Notes: a model not told the origin generated them from the letters alone. Shown: positions 46,990 through 59,250, numbered from the stretch's first letter. The stretch: 64,000 nt of DNA from Liolophura sinensis (GCF_032854445.1 NC_088302.1:55034237-55098236), one strand, 5' to 3'. Made by a program: numbers and translations.

Positions 46990-48030
46990 ATGTTGTCCAG
47001 AGTACTAAAATTTGTTCTCCAGGGCTGGCCAGATAAATGCCAGGAAGCAAACCTGCAACGGTTTTTTACAAGACGTACTGAGCTCAGTGTACACAATGGT
47101 TGTCTTCTATGGGGAGCACGTGTCATTGTACCTCCACAGGAACGTCAACAGATGATACAGGAACTTCATGTATCTCATTCAGGGATTTCTCGTATGAAAA
47201 GCCTTGCCAGAGGCTATGTGTGGTGGCCAAAGATGGACAATGAACTTGAAAACGAAGTACGCAGTTGTACAGAGTGTCAACTACATCAGCGTACACCACA
47301 GGAAGCACCATTACATCCATGGGAAAGTCCAGGACGGCCTTGGTCCAAAATTCACATCGATTATGCGGGACAATACATGGGGAAAATATTTCTCCTAGCA
47401 ATAGATTCCTATACAAAGTGGCTGGAAATCTTCCCAGCTGATGGATCGACTAGTAGTACCACCATTGAGAAACTCCAACAATGTTTTAGCGTCCATGGTC
47501 TACCGGATCAGATTGTATCGGATAACGGAACCAGCTTCACCAGTGACGAATTCAAAGAATTCACAAGACAAAATGGAATTAACCACATCTTGACTTCTCC
47601 TTATCAGCCAGCATCAAATGGACAAGTAGAGCGAGCTGTTTAGTTCTTCAAAGGGACTATGGCGAAAATAAAAGTTGGCTCCATTCAGGACAAACTGAAT
47701 CAGTTACCTTTTCAGTATAGAATCACACCACAGACCACAACAGGCTTGTCACCTGCTGAAATGTTGATGAATCGTAGACTCAAATCCCGACTGAACATAT
47801 TGCACCCAGATATTCAAGGATGCATTGACGAGAAGCAACAACAGCAGAAGACATACCATGATCGACATCCGAAAAGTCGCACTATACTAAAAAAACGACA
47901 GGGTCTATGTTTGCAATTATGGCAGAGGAGAGAAATGGATACAAGCAATTGTGCAGGAAAAGACAGAACCCTTGTCTTACGACGTTCAAACACCAGACAG
48001 ACGAATCTGCCAGATTCTGCTTCGCACTGA
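46990..48030 (+). pseudogene. Gypsy integrase remnant
   Basis: The frame 46990-47643 has the HHCC zinc domain (H60, H63, C93, C96), then the catalytic core with D124 in IHIDYAG, D178 in IVSDNGT and E214 in NGQVERAV (35 residues between the last two: DD35E). A TAG at 47641-47643 interrupts it. The C-terminal part continues in 47659-48030, with the usual TTGLSPAEMLM motif, and then loses frame. Confidence 0.9.
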
Positions 48031-48361
48031 TATCAGCGATGACAATGCTGTAGCCGTGCAGCAACAGCCATTCCCGGAGAATGTTCCAGATGTTGTGGAG
48101 AAAACGTTCCTGCATCCTTGACATCATCAGACATCGACATCAACTGGGGGAGTCCTCATTGTGATTGTCACTTGGAGACAAATCACACAAATGTGAGACT
48201 AAAGGGACACAAATGGTTCCACTGAGACTGTGAGTAATTAACTCTGTGTCGGGATATTCCAAGTAGTACTAATGAATATGTATATTATTTCCATATTAAC
48301 CGTTACCATTGCTAATGTTTTATTTTTTCCATGTCAACATTTCCACTTAAGAGTAATTCTT

Positions 48362-48378
48362 AACTAAAGGTGGACGAA
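48362..48378 (+). other. Gypsy polypurine tract
   Basis: AACTAAAGGTGGACGAA directly before the 3' LTR; a decayed purine-rich primer site for plus-strand synthesis. Confidence 0.6.
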
Positions 48379-48503
48379 TGTAATATCTTGTTTATGGATA
48401 CATGTAATTGTTGCGCCCATACGGCACGACACTTGATCTATATTCATCGTCAATACAAACTTTATAGTGCCTTTTACATACGAAGACTTGTGTGACTATT
48501 GCA
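48379..48503 (+). repeat. Gypsy 3' LTR (125 bp)
   Basis: Starts TGTAATATCTTGT and ends GACTATTGCA. Flanked by GGCAC (48504-48508). Confidence 0.92.
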
Positions 48504-48508
48504 GGCAC
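48504..48508 (+). repeat. Gypsy target-site duplication (right)
   Basis: GGCAC, matching 44153-44157. Confidence 0.85.
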
Positions 48509-48609
48509 CTTTATCGGAGTGTCTGGTCGGGACAGCGGAGAGGATAACATTTTTGGCAGAGGCTATTTTCTCTTCTACAGCATGCCTTTGTTCTTCTTCT
48601 TCAGAGAAT

Positions 48610-48960
48610 TTATCAAGTAGGTCTACCGCCCATGACTGGGTTAATCTTGGACTTATCAAGTACCTTCAATGACTGGGATAACCTTGACCTTTTCAAATAT
48701 CTCCAATACGTCCAAAGTACGTCCAAAAACTGGGCTAGTTTTGGCCTAATCAAATGCCTCCAGTGATTGGGATAGTCTTGGCTGAATCAAGTACTTCCAG
48801 TGATTGGGTTGGTCTTGGCCTTATTAAGTACTTCCAATGATTGGGCTAGTATTCGCTTTATCAGATACCTCCAATAACTGTTCCAGTCTTGACCTTCCCA
48901 AATACCTCCAGTGATCGGGCTAATCTTGGCCTTCTCAAATACCTTCAATAATTGGGTTTT
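48610..48960 (+). repeat. Diverged tandem array, about 45-50-bp unit, about 7 copies
   Basis: Recurring CTTCCAGTGATTGGGATAGT and CTTGGCCTTATCAAGTACC phrases. Copies are quite diverged. Confidence 0.8.
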
Positions 48961-48972
48961 AATATTTAAACA

Positions 48973-48989
48973 GGGTTAGGGTTAGGGTT
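48973..48989 (+). repeat. Three TTAGGG units (interstitial telomere-like)
   Basis: GGGTTAGGGTTAGGGTT is the animal telomere motif, but only about three units long, between two minisatellites. It is probably chance or a trace of break repair. Confidence 0.6.
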
Positions 48990-49164
48990 ATGTACGGTTA
49001 AAGCGGGTATACACTGAGGCGCTGAAAGCCAAGCTATACCACCGCCACGTTTCTGACCCCCCCCCCCCCCTCCACATAAAGCGAGAACGAGAACTAAAGA
49101 CCTACATGTAACTGTCAAGCGGTAGACAATTTTGTTTAGTCCCAAAACATTCACTTTGAACATT

Positions 49165-50178
49165 CCTCAAAGTGAAAAACAGACTTTATTCATCATCGTT
49201 AGAACTTCCGTTCACTTTGACTTCATACATTATCGCTAGGACTTCCTATCACTCTGACAATATACATTCTCGCCAAGACTTCTATTACCCTGACAATATA
49301 GAACTTAGGTAGGACTTCCTATCACCCTGATTTTGTACATTATCTCTATGACATCCTTTCATAAATTATCCCTAGGACTTCTTATCACCCTAACTTTATA
49401 CATTGTACCTAGGACTTTCAACATTATCATTACGCCTTCCACTCTAGGTTTATACATTATCACAAGGACCTCCTGTCATTTTGACCTTATACAATATCAC
49501 TAAGATTTCCTATAGCCCTGACATTATAAATTATTACAAGGACTTCCTATGACCCTGACTTTATACATCATCACCAGAACTTTCTATCACCCTGACTTTA
49601 AACATTATCTCTAGAACTTCCTATCACCCCGACTTTATACATCATCGCTACGACTTCCTATCACCCTGACTTTATACATCACCACTACGACTTCCAATCA
49701 CCCCGACTTTATACATCATCGGTACGACTTCCTATCACCCTGACTTTGTACATCATCACTCTGACATTGAACATCATCGCTACGACTTCCTGTCACCCTG
49801 ATTTTATACATCATCACTATGACTTTCTATCACCCTGACATTGTACATCATCACTCTGACATTGTACATCATCGCTACGACTTCCTGTCACCCTGATTTT
49901 ATACATCACTAGTACGACTTCCTGTCACCCCGACTTTATACATCACTAGTACGACTTCCTGCCACCCCGACTTTATACATCATCGCTACGACTTCCTATC
50001 ACCCTGATTTTATACATCATCACTACGACTTTTTATCACCCTGACATTGTACATCATCGCTACGACTTCCTGTCACCCTGACTTTATACATCATCACTAC
50101 GACTTTTTATCACCCTGATTTTATACATCACCACTACGACTTTCTATCACCCTGGCTTTATACACTATCACCAGGACT
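49165..50178 (+). repeat. Diverged tandem array, about 37-38-bp unit, about 26 copies
   Basis: Units look like GACTTCCTATCACCCTGACT then TTATACATCATCGCTAC. Divergence is high at the left and lower at the right end, where short blocks are repeated (for example around 49740-49930). Confidence 0.9.
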
Positions 50179-51896
50179 TCATTTCACTTACTGTCAAACT
50201 GTCGCATAAATAATTTATGAGAAGAAATTGTGGATCATCTTTTTACGTAAACAAGCCAGTCATTTAATCAAGCCAATGTATTAAATGACATTCGTGTGGC
50301 ATCTTATAATTGAAGAAGACAGAGGAGATACATTAACCCTATAACAGTGCTGACTATAGTCAGAGTTAATGAGCTTCATCCTTCACTATCCTTGAATAAT
50401 TTGCGGACGGCAGCTGTAAAGACAGTTGGCAAGTGGATTGTACTTTTCTTATACTATCATTACAGATATGACCTTGACGTGGTTCCTCAGGCTCCACAGT
50501 AAAAGTCATTTAAGCCGCTCGTACGTCGCCGGCCTCCAGGTTGTCTGTCAAAGAACCGTACAAAAAGGACAATTATATCAGTGATCCTTTGTCTTGATGA
50601 ATATGTAGACGCCCTAGCGATAGATTAGGTTCTACGACAGCCATGGAAACGGATGTGAGTAATGCGGTATTAAACAATAAGGCAAAAACCAGTATGCAGG
50701 TTAAATGCATACCATTCTCTGCATCACATTCTCTGTCACAACATTTTTTTTCTTACGGTAGTCAAAGGAGACTAATCTACCAAGGTAGTTAGCTACATGC
50801 ACGAAAGTGTTTATACGGGAAAACCAAGACGTAGACTAGATCATTCACTACGTGGAATTCCCGGTGATATCAATGGGGATTCCCCGTTAGCTCTTCCCTG
50901 AATTGTGCTAAATAGCTGTCCTCAGAATATAACATAATTACTAATCAAAGTATATCTAATTTAGCAGAACATCTCCATCAGGAGATTTCAGCGTGGTCGT
51001 GTGTTAGGGATAGTAGGGTTACCAGCCGGTTATAGACGGGTCATTTGTATACCTTATGACAAACTACCTCACACAGGATCCACTGCCATTCATTCATACC
51101 AAAAGCAGGGCTACATGACTGAAAGTGGTAGAAATAATTACAGAAGCAGGCGAGAGCAACAAATAATGTTTTGAACCAGACGCCCGAGAGAACTGGACTG
51201 TGTGCGTTTAATGTGAAGATAATTTAATATGCTCAATGAGATGTTACTTTGCTGGCGGCTGTAAAAGTTGATTGGGAACTGCTCTCATTTAATGAATACT
51301 GCTTGGGTTGTTGGAATGGTATGTCGCTATAGTTGTTAGGTTTGCCGGAAAGGGGCACAGGGGTTAGAACTATTTGTTCTTATAGTGATCAATAATAATT
51401 ATAGGGACTAACGGTAGTATCCGACTCCACGTACTGTTGCACCGGAGTACTAATAAAATATTGATGCGCATGCCGGAAGGAAGTATTCGTCCGTTACACT
51501 ACCGGTATTTATTCTTTTTACAGACTTAAAAAGGTGGGGTAACATTTATGTAATATAATATGTATCTAAGTTTCTACAAAGATCACGTTAACGAAGAAAA
51601 AAACAGGTTCATTATAGCAATGTATGAAGATGTTTTAAAGATATTTTTTCTCCTCCAATAATGCTGATCTCTAACATACTATATTAATCTTGTAGTACTG
51701 ACTTTCTGACCCGATCACCCCATCCCCGCTTCCCGCCTCTACTCACCCTACAATTTATTGTTCTGTGTTGTTATCTTAAGGTACATACACTTGTGCGATA
51801 TTCATGACTTTTGTCCCTGTAACAGTCAGCTTTATGCATACAGATGGCGTGAAGGCACCAGATACCGCTTAGCGCAACAGAGCAGCATTCGAGAAT
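50179..51896. other. No supported gene; one half of a dispersed repeat
   Basis: Includes a dispersed-repeat member at about 50740-51060 (listed). No coding evidence. Confidence 0.45.
50740..51060 (+). repeat. Dispersed repeat (partner near 55650)
   Basis: Shares the order GGAGAC, then CCCGGTGATATCAATGG-type, GATTCCCC, GAATTG, TAAATA, TCTAATTT and CAGCGTGG/CAGTGTGG blocks with 55650-55985. Divergence is high, so boundaries are approximate. Confidence 0.45.
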
Positions 51897-52078
51897 CATC
51901 AAAGTTTGACAGAACCGTTCCATGGAAATATAATGAAAACATCAAACAGCATGACCGGAAATGTACCATGGAAATATAATGGAAACATCAATCAGTTTGA
52001 CATTCCATAACATGGAAATATAATAGAAACATCAAACAGTTTGACAGAACCGTATCGTGGAAATAAAATGGAGACTGA
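51897..52078 (+). repeat. Tandem array, about 45-bp unit, 4 copies
   Basis: Copies of CCATGGAAATATAATGGAAA, then CATCAAACAGTTTGAC, at 51920, 51966, 52010 and 52055 (last one degraded). Confidence 0.88.
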
Positions 52079-53377
52079 CATCAACAAGACTAGATGAATA
52101 CTGGCTTTTTACAATGAATATGTCGTACCATGTTCAACATCATCAGTTAAAATCTCAGCTAGAAAATTAACCTTACAAAGCTTTGATGTGAACAAAGGGA
52201 AACTCCTGGCTCAGATCTTGTTTGTGTTAGACTCGAAAAGAAACAGCAACACTACACTAAGGAAGCACTCAGCTTCAAAGAAAGGTGGGTCTTTTTGTGG
52301 ACACTTGTGAAAAACGAAAGTATGCTATAGTAAATGGAATTGGTGGAATATTTGATAAATGGACTTGACATTCACTCTAAACCTTATTTCGCCGTCACTG
52401 ATAGTAGTCAAAGCCTCGTACATCTGGTGTCTAATCAGTGGCTTGGCAAAAATAACAAAGGCCTGTAATTCACCAGTGGCTTCTATCTCAAGCTCTTAAA
52501 TTTCATTTTAGTTTCGTAGCATTTTCATAGCCTTTCATCATCTGCCTATACAATTACAGATCCGTTCCTAGGGTTCTGTCCGATTTTCACCTCCCCTGGA
52601 CATGTTAGTTCTTCGGAATGCTTGAAAGTACCATGGAAAGGAGATTAATTAAGTGTATTCGCGCTTTTAAACAGATCTCTTGAACTTTTAACTTATGTGA
52701 TGAAGCTAAATCCCCGCACTTCATCGGATATACCTAACAAACCTCCGGACTTTAAGCCACGGCCTTACCTGCGCCACCTGTTCCGTTAGTTGAGAGGCTG
52801 GAAATCATGCATACCCATTAGACTCGGTCGGTAGCGTGGGCCTACGAGTAAAACTAGTTTTAAAAGAATAATGAAGCACGTGATGTTTGAAAATCTACGA
52901 TTATTTTGTACTACACAGATATCATTGGCATTATTTCCACGCTATGAAGATAACCGGAAAACACTCTTCGACACAAATGCTGAAATAAACACAGATAGAT
53001 TATTTAGTGTATAATAGTTCAACATAATTCCAAACTATCTTTATACTTCCGGCTGAACTACAGTTTTTGTTCACAGAGATCAACGTGACAGGGTTATCAG
53101 CTCAAGTCAGGTCCATGCGTTGCTTGGTGTGTAGAGACACGGATCTTTTCTGCTTAACAAAACAGAAGCTGCTATTGGCACTTGTAGCTGGATATAAAGA
53201 GAAATACATGCTGAACAACAGCCGTGACACTTAATTCCACCTAATAAACACTTCCCACTCCTTGCCACTTTCAAGTTCCTACATTTTATAAGAGCGCCCC
53301 AGAAACGATCATTTTGGTTTGACTCCACTGCGAAGGAAGACAGGTTAATGGGGCAGCAGAACCTGCAGAATCGTTTT
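52079..53377. other. No supported gene
   Basis: No recognisable exon or element. Confidence 0.5.
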
Positions 53378-54085
53378 CCTCCCAGTAAACATCGGCGTGA
53401 CAGATATGGCTGAAATAATGGCGAAGTGAGAGTATTCCTCCCAGTAAACATCGGCGTGACAGATATGGCTGAAATAATGGCGAAGTGAGAGTATTCCTCC
53501 CAGTAAACATCGGCGTGACAAACATGGCTGAAATAATGGCGAAGAGAGAGTATTCCTCCCAGTAAACATCGGCGTGACAGATATGGCTGAAATAATGGCG
53601 AAGTGAGAGTATTCCTCCCAGTAAACATCGGCGTGACAAACATGGCTGAAATAATGGCGAAGTGAGAGTATTCCTCCCAGTAAACATCGGCGTGACAGAT
53701 ATGGCTGAAATAATGGCGAAGAGAGAGTATTCCTCCCAGTAAACATCGGCGTGACAGATATGGCTGAAATAATGGCGAAGAGAGAGTATTCCTCCCAGTA
53801 AACATCGGCGTGACAGATATGGCTGAAATAATGGCGAAGTGAGAGTATTCCTCCCAGTAAACATCGGCGTGACAGATATGGCTGAAATAATGGCGAAGTG
53901 AGAGTATTCTTCCCAGTAAACATCGGCGTGACAGATATGGCTGAAATAATGGCGAAGAGAGAGTATTCCTCCCAGTAAACATCGGCGTGACAGATATGGC
54001 TGAAATAATGGCGAAGTGAGAGTATTCCTCCCAGTAAACATCGGCGTGACAGATATGGCTGAAATAATGGCGAAGTGGGAGTATT
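53378..54085 (-). repeat. Minisatellite, 59-bp unit, exactly 12 copies
   Basis: Units run CCTCCCAGTAAACATCGGCG, TGACAGATATGGCTGAAATA, ATGGCGAAGTGAGAGTATT. Starts step by exactly 59 bp from 53378 to 54086. The few variants are GAAGAGAG for GAAGTGAG and AAACATGG for AGATATGG. No stop occurs on the minus strand in any phase and 59 is not a multiple of three, so all three minus frames are open for 277-291 codons with a 59-residue superperiod. This is a by-product of the repeat, not evidence for three proteins. Confidence 0.97.
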
Positions 54086-54276
54086 CCTCATATAAACAAC
54101 CAAACATGCAAAATGCACACAAACGAAAAGCAACACTCTAGATCTATTCACTATGTTCTTCTCATATTTTGTCACCATTTACACTTACGATTGTTTTTTT
54201 TTTCCATAGTGGAATAAGCACGATGAACTGAACATTTGTGGATAAGACATTGGTAAAAGATAATTATGCATGCATG

Positions 54277-54560
54277 ATTGGGGTTTAACGTCGCACTGAA
54301 CAATTTTTCAGTCATGACGGATTGTGTGCATTAGGTGTGTGTACATATATTGTGTCTTCTTGTGTCAGTGCGAGTTCATAACGCCAAAATACCACTGAAG
54401 TACAATGCCGAAGACATCAGGTATGGCACAACCAACCATGTTTCCTTGCTTTAACCTCTCTGTGCTAAGCACCATGCGAGGCAACAACAAGTACCATTTT
54501 TTGAAGTCTTTGGTAGGGCCTGAAGTATCGAGGGGGATCCTCTAACCATTAGGCCACCAA
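54277..54560 (-). mobile_element. SINE related to family B, diverged
   Basis: Plus-strand order: GGGGTTTAACGTCGCACTGA, TTTTTCAGTCATGA, a middle that shares CATGTTTCCTTGCTTTAACC with 33558-33936, and CTCTAACCATTAGGCCACC. On the minus strand the last part reads GGTGGCCTAATGGTTAGAGG, a tRNA-like A box, so the element is oriented minus. Confidence 0.65.
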
Positions 54561-56094
54561 ACATAATCTGGAAGATAATGTGTAGGCTGGGTATTGTAAA
54601 GCTTGACATACACCGGAGCTTCAAACTCAGCACCTCAGCTCAACTGTTTCGTCGGGTTGTAAGCGCTCGAGTAAGCGAAATAAAGACGCAGGTTGTACTC
54701 AGTATGCAGTTCAGTTTTAAAATCGTACATGTATGTCCCTCGGCGACTGGTAGCTCAGCAACGTGAACCGAACATTCGTGGATAAGATATGTTCACCTAC
54801 TAGCGTGCTTTCTCCACTATTTATCATGCGATTCAGAGGCCTGACTGGTCAACCGGTTATACCAGCCCGATTCTACCCACCCTCCCTTCACCATTAGGAT
54901 CGCTTGGTTGAATACTGCTGCTGCCATTTAAAAGGTATTTCCGGTACCAGGAATACTATGGTGTTTTGTCATGGGCTTTGCTCGCTTTTCTCTACTAGTA
55001 AATCTAGCCTTCATTATTAAATATTCTTCACTGTGACGTAAACATCAGTCTAATATGTTACAATACAGTATTTATTTCTACATAAAGCTGAGGCCAGCCG
55101 TTTACCCAAGTAACATTAATCACTGAATTAGTGTCTGTATTGATCTGTCCGTCATATTTCAGGTTTGTTTTAAATTCCAACAGTTTTATCAAAAACTTAC
55201 CCTGGCGGTTATTTCTTTCCGTGCTGACGACTATCTCCCGTATACCCGTTATCAGCTTCTTCGGTTACAAACTTAGGGTGATTCGGTAAGCGACACCAAC
55301 TAGGCACCTGGCCTAAAAGGTCTTCAGATTTGAAGTGGTTGTTTTCAGCGTTACATATGTATTATGTATAACTACCTGATGATCGATTGTGCATTTTAAG
55401 TTCTGAGTGTCCATCATGTAAGATCATGTCTGAGATTTCAGATGATTAAGCCATGTCGACCTGAGCGATCTGATTTATGATAACATGCCATCGTAAAAGC
55501 TTGTTAGATGACAAAATCACACCGACATGTCAGCAGTCAGATACTAACACGATACTGAAATGTGAGCTCTGTCTGACTGACTTGTGTCATACTTGTGTCA
55601 TTATGCATGGTTACTTTCATTTGTTTCGTTTTAGTGACGACATTTTGCTCTAGCCCTTACGACTGGAACTAATGGCCCTCCAGTATTCATGCTTACAGCC
55701 TGTAAACAGGAGACGAAATTTGTGATACAGGAAGTGCTTACGAAGACTACACCACTCCTGGGATAAAATCCCTCGTGATATCAATAGCCAATCTGCAGCA
55801 GATTCCCCCGGAATTGCGATAAATATAACTGATCAGTAATATAGACATACATTCGCACGGATAAATGATTACCTATCGAGGTTTGTCTAATTTGGCGGGA
55901 CATATGAGTAAGGGCGTTTAACAGAAGTAGTCTGGGAAGAATCAGTGTGGCTAGCGAACAGACGATAGTTCTGTCGTGTACCTGGTGAGGAACACCACTC
56001 ATTTACCACGTAGTACAGGTCTCCAGGATTAAGAGTGAGAGCTGTTCATTTAAGTCTAAATTCCTGCTATACCAACGTATGAAAGCTTGAACCA
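54561..56094. other. No supported gene; contains dispersed-repeat partner
   Basis: About 55650-55985 pairs with 50740-51060 (listed there). Otherwise nothing recognised. Confidence 0.45.
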
Positions 56095-56235
56095 GGTATA
56101 ATTAAGACGTACAGCATAGAGAGTGAAACCAGAACAGCGACGACAGTGTGATAGACGGCAAATGGTCACACGTAACCTAACCGGTAAAATACGGTCTCTT
56201 GTCAGTTTACCTCAGTCAGGGTTTTATTCCAACTG
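56095..56235 (+). repeat. Interspersed repeat shared with 29745-29945
   Basis: ACCAGAACAGCGACGACAGT, GGCAAATGGTCACACGT and CAGGGTTTTATTCCA blocks match the insert in the second large duplication copy. Confidence 0.65.
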
Positions 56236-56274
56236 TTCAGGTAAAGGCATAAATAGTAGCAAATTACACACTCC

Positions 56275-56410
56275 CTAGCACCATGACTTAAGCAGACTTA
56301 GGTAAAAAAAATGCAGTGATGTTAATTGCGATTTATTTCACGTCACTGATCCAGAATTACTCAAAATGCTGTGTTTGTCATCACATTTAACATACAATCA
56401 CATTAAAACA
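56275..56410 (+). repeat. Interspersed repeat (member 3 of 3)
   Basis: ATGCAGTGATGTTAATTGCG, CACGTCACTGATCCAGAATT and CATCACATTTAACA blocks match 25885-26020 closely. It lies only 40 bases after the repeat at 56095-56235. Confidence 0.7.
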
Positions 56411-58967
56411 ATGCAAAGAAACCAGGCCCCGGGGATGTTTTGTCAACCAGGAGAATAATGGTTTATGCACGAATACAACATAAGTAAGACGTACAAGCAC
56501 AGAGAGAAAAACCAGAGCAGAAGACGCCTAAGATACAAGAACTGTTTACATTCATTGAGAAGAGAAGTAAATCTACTCCGGGAGATTTTATATAATTGGT
56601 CGTTGAAAAAGTTGGCAGTTATTAGGGACTGAAATGTTAGACATTTCAGAGGAGAACATGGGTCAGTACTTGGTATATACCTACACCGATCAATATCCGT
56701 CGCACGTCCCATACTGACACATTTAACCGTAATCACCAATTGTTTCGTATGTTCTTGGTGCAACATTAAAAAAAAAAAAATTAATGATACGAAAGTTTTT
56801 CAAATTAGACATCAAGCTTAGAAGGGCAATAACGTCTACCATGGGCATATATCAGCCAAATAACAATAATAATAGTAATGGGACTACAGGGTAACTATTT
56901 GTCATGCTATTACACAACCAGTTTATTTTAACTGACGATTGTCTACTGAAGCAAACACAATTCTGAAGGGTATAGACTGACTTACTGATGGATGGACTGG
57001 TGTTTAGCACAGCTCTGAAGAAGTCCGCATATACAGATGTTGTTAGTTACATGGGTGGAGGAAATGACATTGTCCAGACAAAAACCACTAGCCTTTGGCA
57101 AGTAACAAGATTTCCAAAATGTGACACACCCATGTACAGCCACACAGAGCTCAACTTTATGCTGTACTGATGGAAGTCGCTTGTTCTCCATCGAGCTTCA
57201 GATATGTTGATTGTATAGCTAGAACTACTTTGGAAATTCCTTTATCAGTATCATCTTTAATTGTTGCGTAAAAATGATGTGGCCGTTGAAGTCTTTGAAT
57301 GTTCTAATCTGGTATGTTTAGGGGCATGTCAGCCTACCTTCTCACACACGTAGACATCCACGCTACGAACTCGTGTTGTCGTCACTGGTTTTCCCGTGAT
57401 TCTCTGAGGTCTTTCTGGGACAATCATATTCGTAATCTGAAAATAATTATCTCCAGTTTTAATTGTGTACAAGATAACGTAATTCACCCAGAGTTTGGTC
57501 GTATTTACGTGTGAAGAGCAGAAATGGTGCGCTTTGATCTGCGAACGAATGGCTGTCGCCACATTTTAGAGTACTTTTTAGAGCATTTCTACACGCGCTT
57601 CAGAGACACAAGGCAAAACAATCTTGCTGATTTGAGGTGGGATTTTGTAGCTTTTTCATTTATGAGATAAACAGACTCGTAGTATTTGGACATCTGTGGT
57701 ATAAAATTATTAGACTGGAGTCAAAAATTCCGTTTGTTTCTGGCCAGGGCCTCGAAACGCTGGAGATCCTCTGTATATTACACAGGCATCATATCCTTAT
57801 TTAGAATATTATTGTGCATAAGACGTTATATAACAAGACGTGGTCCCAAATACCCAAAATATTTAAAAATATTTCCAATACTCTTTCGTTCATATTTGCA
57901 AAAGTTACCACATTCTTTCATCTGATTCTGGCATCATTTTTATGTTTTCTTGTCCGTTAAAGAAATAGATATATTTATGCATATTACACACAACGATAAG
58001 TGATCCTTCATCTATTTCAAGAAGAGATCAGGACTCCAACCAGTCACAGTATTCTGACACAGGCCAGCTCAAAAATTCTCTTTCCCACTGTCTGTTTATG
58101 TAGGTATTTATTAGGCTGATGTTTTACGCTGTGCGCAGGTATATTTCACTTACAAAGTTAACAGTTGTCATGTCTGTGCATGGAACCACCGCGAATTACA
58201 AGGCTACCTGGGAAATCGCCTGACACAAAGCCACAATCAAAACACGTCAGCTTGATTCCATGTATAGACTTTATGTATCAAGAGATGTGTCAGCTACTAG
58301 ATAGGTCGACCAGTACGGAGTGATTCTCAGAAACGATCAGACGTAAGAGAATTGTTAGATACTTCCACTTTTAATCCACAAGAAATAACACAACAAGGCA
58401 TAATAATGACCAACCGTCCATTTTCTCTTTGACAAAAGCAAGATAAAAGAAACCTTTAGGGAATATATGAATTACTTTTTTCTGAAAATGTCCAGACATG
58501 TCTCCATCACAAGATTCTTTCTTCTCTCAGTGGCTTGTCCAAAGTTATAAAATATTCACGGATATTCATGTCTAGTTCGGTATCGTGACTTGTGTCAGAA
58601 CACCAGCCCTGCTGTAGTCTCACCTCAGACATAGTCGACTTTCTAAGGCCGCCTTTATCCATCTTCCGATGCCAAGCCAATCCGTTATACCTACACAAGA
58701 TCAGAATTATAGTGGAGAAATATTACTGAGTTTGGATATCAACATGTGACATCAGAACACCGTTACTACATTCTCTCCATTTTTGGTGGCTGGTCATGTC
58801 ATTTGGTATTCCACTATAAATATCTTGTTTGAGCTTGTCATGAGTACATCAGTTAAAAGACATTTATTCTTTTTTATTTATCAATTATTGATTATTCCTT
58901 TAATCAATATTCATTCTAAAAGACTATGCAGCTTGCGTAAAGCTCATGTATGCAATGCTTCTGTCTC
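56411..58967. other. No supported gene; one SINE fragment
   Basis: A minus-strand SINE tail lies at 58105-58160. The 107-codon frame at 56443-56766 (-) has a hydrophobic C-terminal stretch but no motif and is likely chance. Confidence 0.45.
58105..58160 (-). mobile_element. SINE tail fragment (family A), reverse orientation
   Basis: The minus strand reads GTAAGTGAAATATACCTGCG, then CACAGCGTAAAACATCAG, then CTAATAAATA, matching the terminal block of family A. Confidence 0.6.
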
Positions 58968-59211
58968 CCAATCTTAACTCAGTTGGTTAGCGCGCTAGCC
59001 CAGCGTAATAACCCAGGAGTCTCTCACCAAAGTTCAAGTTCAAGTCCAGCTCATGCTGGCTTCCTCTCCGGCCGTACGTGAAAAGGTCTGACAGCAACCT
59101 GCGGATGGTTGAAGTCAACCCTCTGGCTCTGCCCGATTTCCACCCACCATAATGCAGGCCACCGTCGCATCAGTGAAATATTCTTGAGGAGGGCGTAAAA
59201 CACAAGTCAAA

Positions 59212-59250
<39 letters not shown>
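58968..59250 (+). mobile_element. tRNA-derived SINE (family A), near full length
   Basis: The head is tRNA-like, with A box AACTCAGTTGGTTAGCGCG and B box GTTCAAGTCC (about 59033-59048). The body includes CTGGCTTCCTCTCCGGCCGT and CTCTGCCCGATTTCC, then the CCACCATAATG tail block, then GTGAAATATTCTTGAG and an AAAT microsatellite from about 59210 to 59250. This is the best reference copy here for the 4680, 15172, 33558, 43915 and 58105 fragments. Confidence 0.88.

Larger units (their letters stand above)
44158..48503 (+). mobile_element. Ty3/Gypsy LTR retrotransposon, complete in outline but inactive
   Basis: A 4346-bp element with two LTRs, a primer-binding region (TGGTGACGAGGATGGG from 44315), gag, protease, reverse transcriptase, RNase H and integrase in the Gypsy order, a purine-rich tract before the 3' LTR, and GGCAC target duplication. 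The LTRs have roughly a dozen differences over about 125 aligned bases plus a 27-base length difference, so the insertion is old. Several stops and frame changes break the coding region. The short internal length is partly due to decay or deletion. Confidence 0.95.

Noticed and set aside
37911-51275. About 20-base match (GCTGTAAAAGTTGATTG) between about 37918 and 51259
   Set aside because: Too short and without extended homology to call a repeat.
53107-54178. Three overlapping minus-strand frames of 277-291 codons
   Set aside because: They are the three phases of one stop-free 59-bp tandem unit; a real protein would not be expected in all three phases.
56443-56766. 107-codon minus frame with a hydrophobic end
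   Set aside because: No start context or family resemblance; a single hydrophobic stretch is weak evidence.
58968-59050. tRNA gene
   Set aside because: A and B boxes are present, but there is no acceptor-stem pairing or correct spacing, and the sequence continues into a SINE body and AAAT tail.
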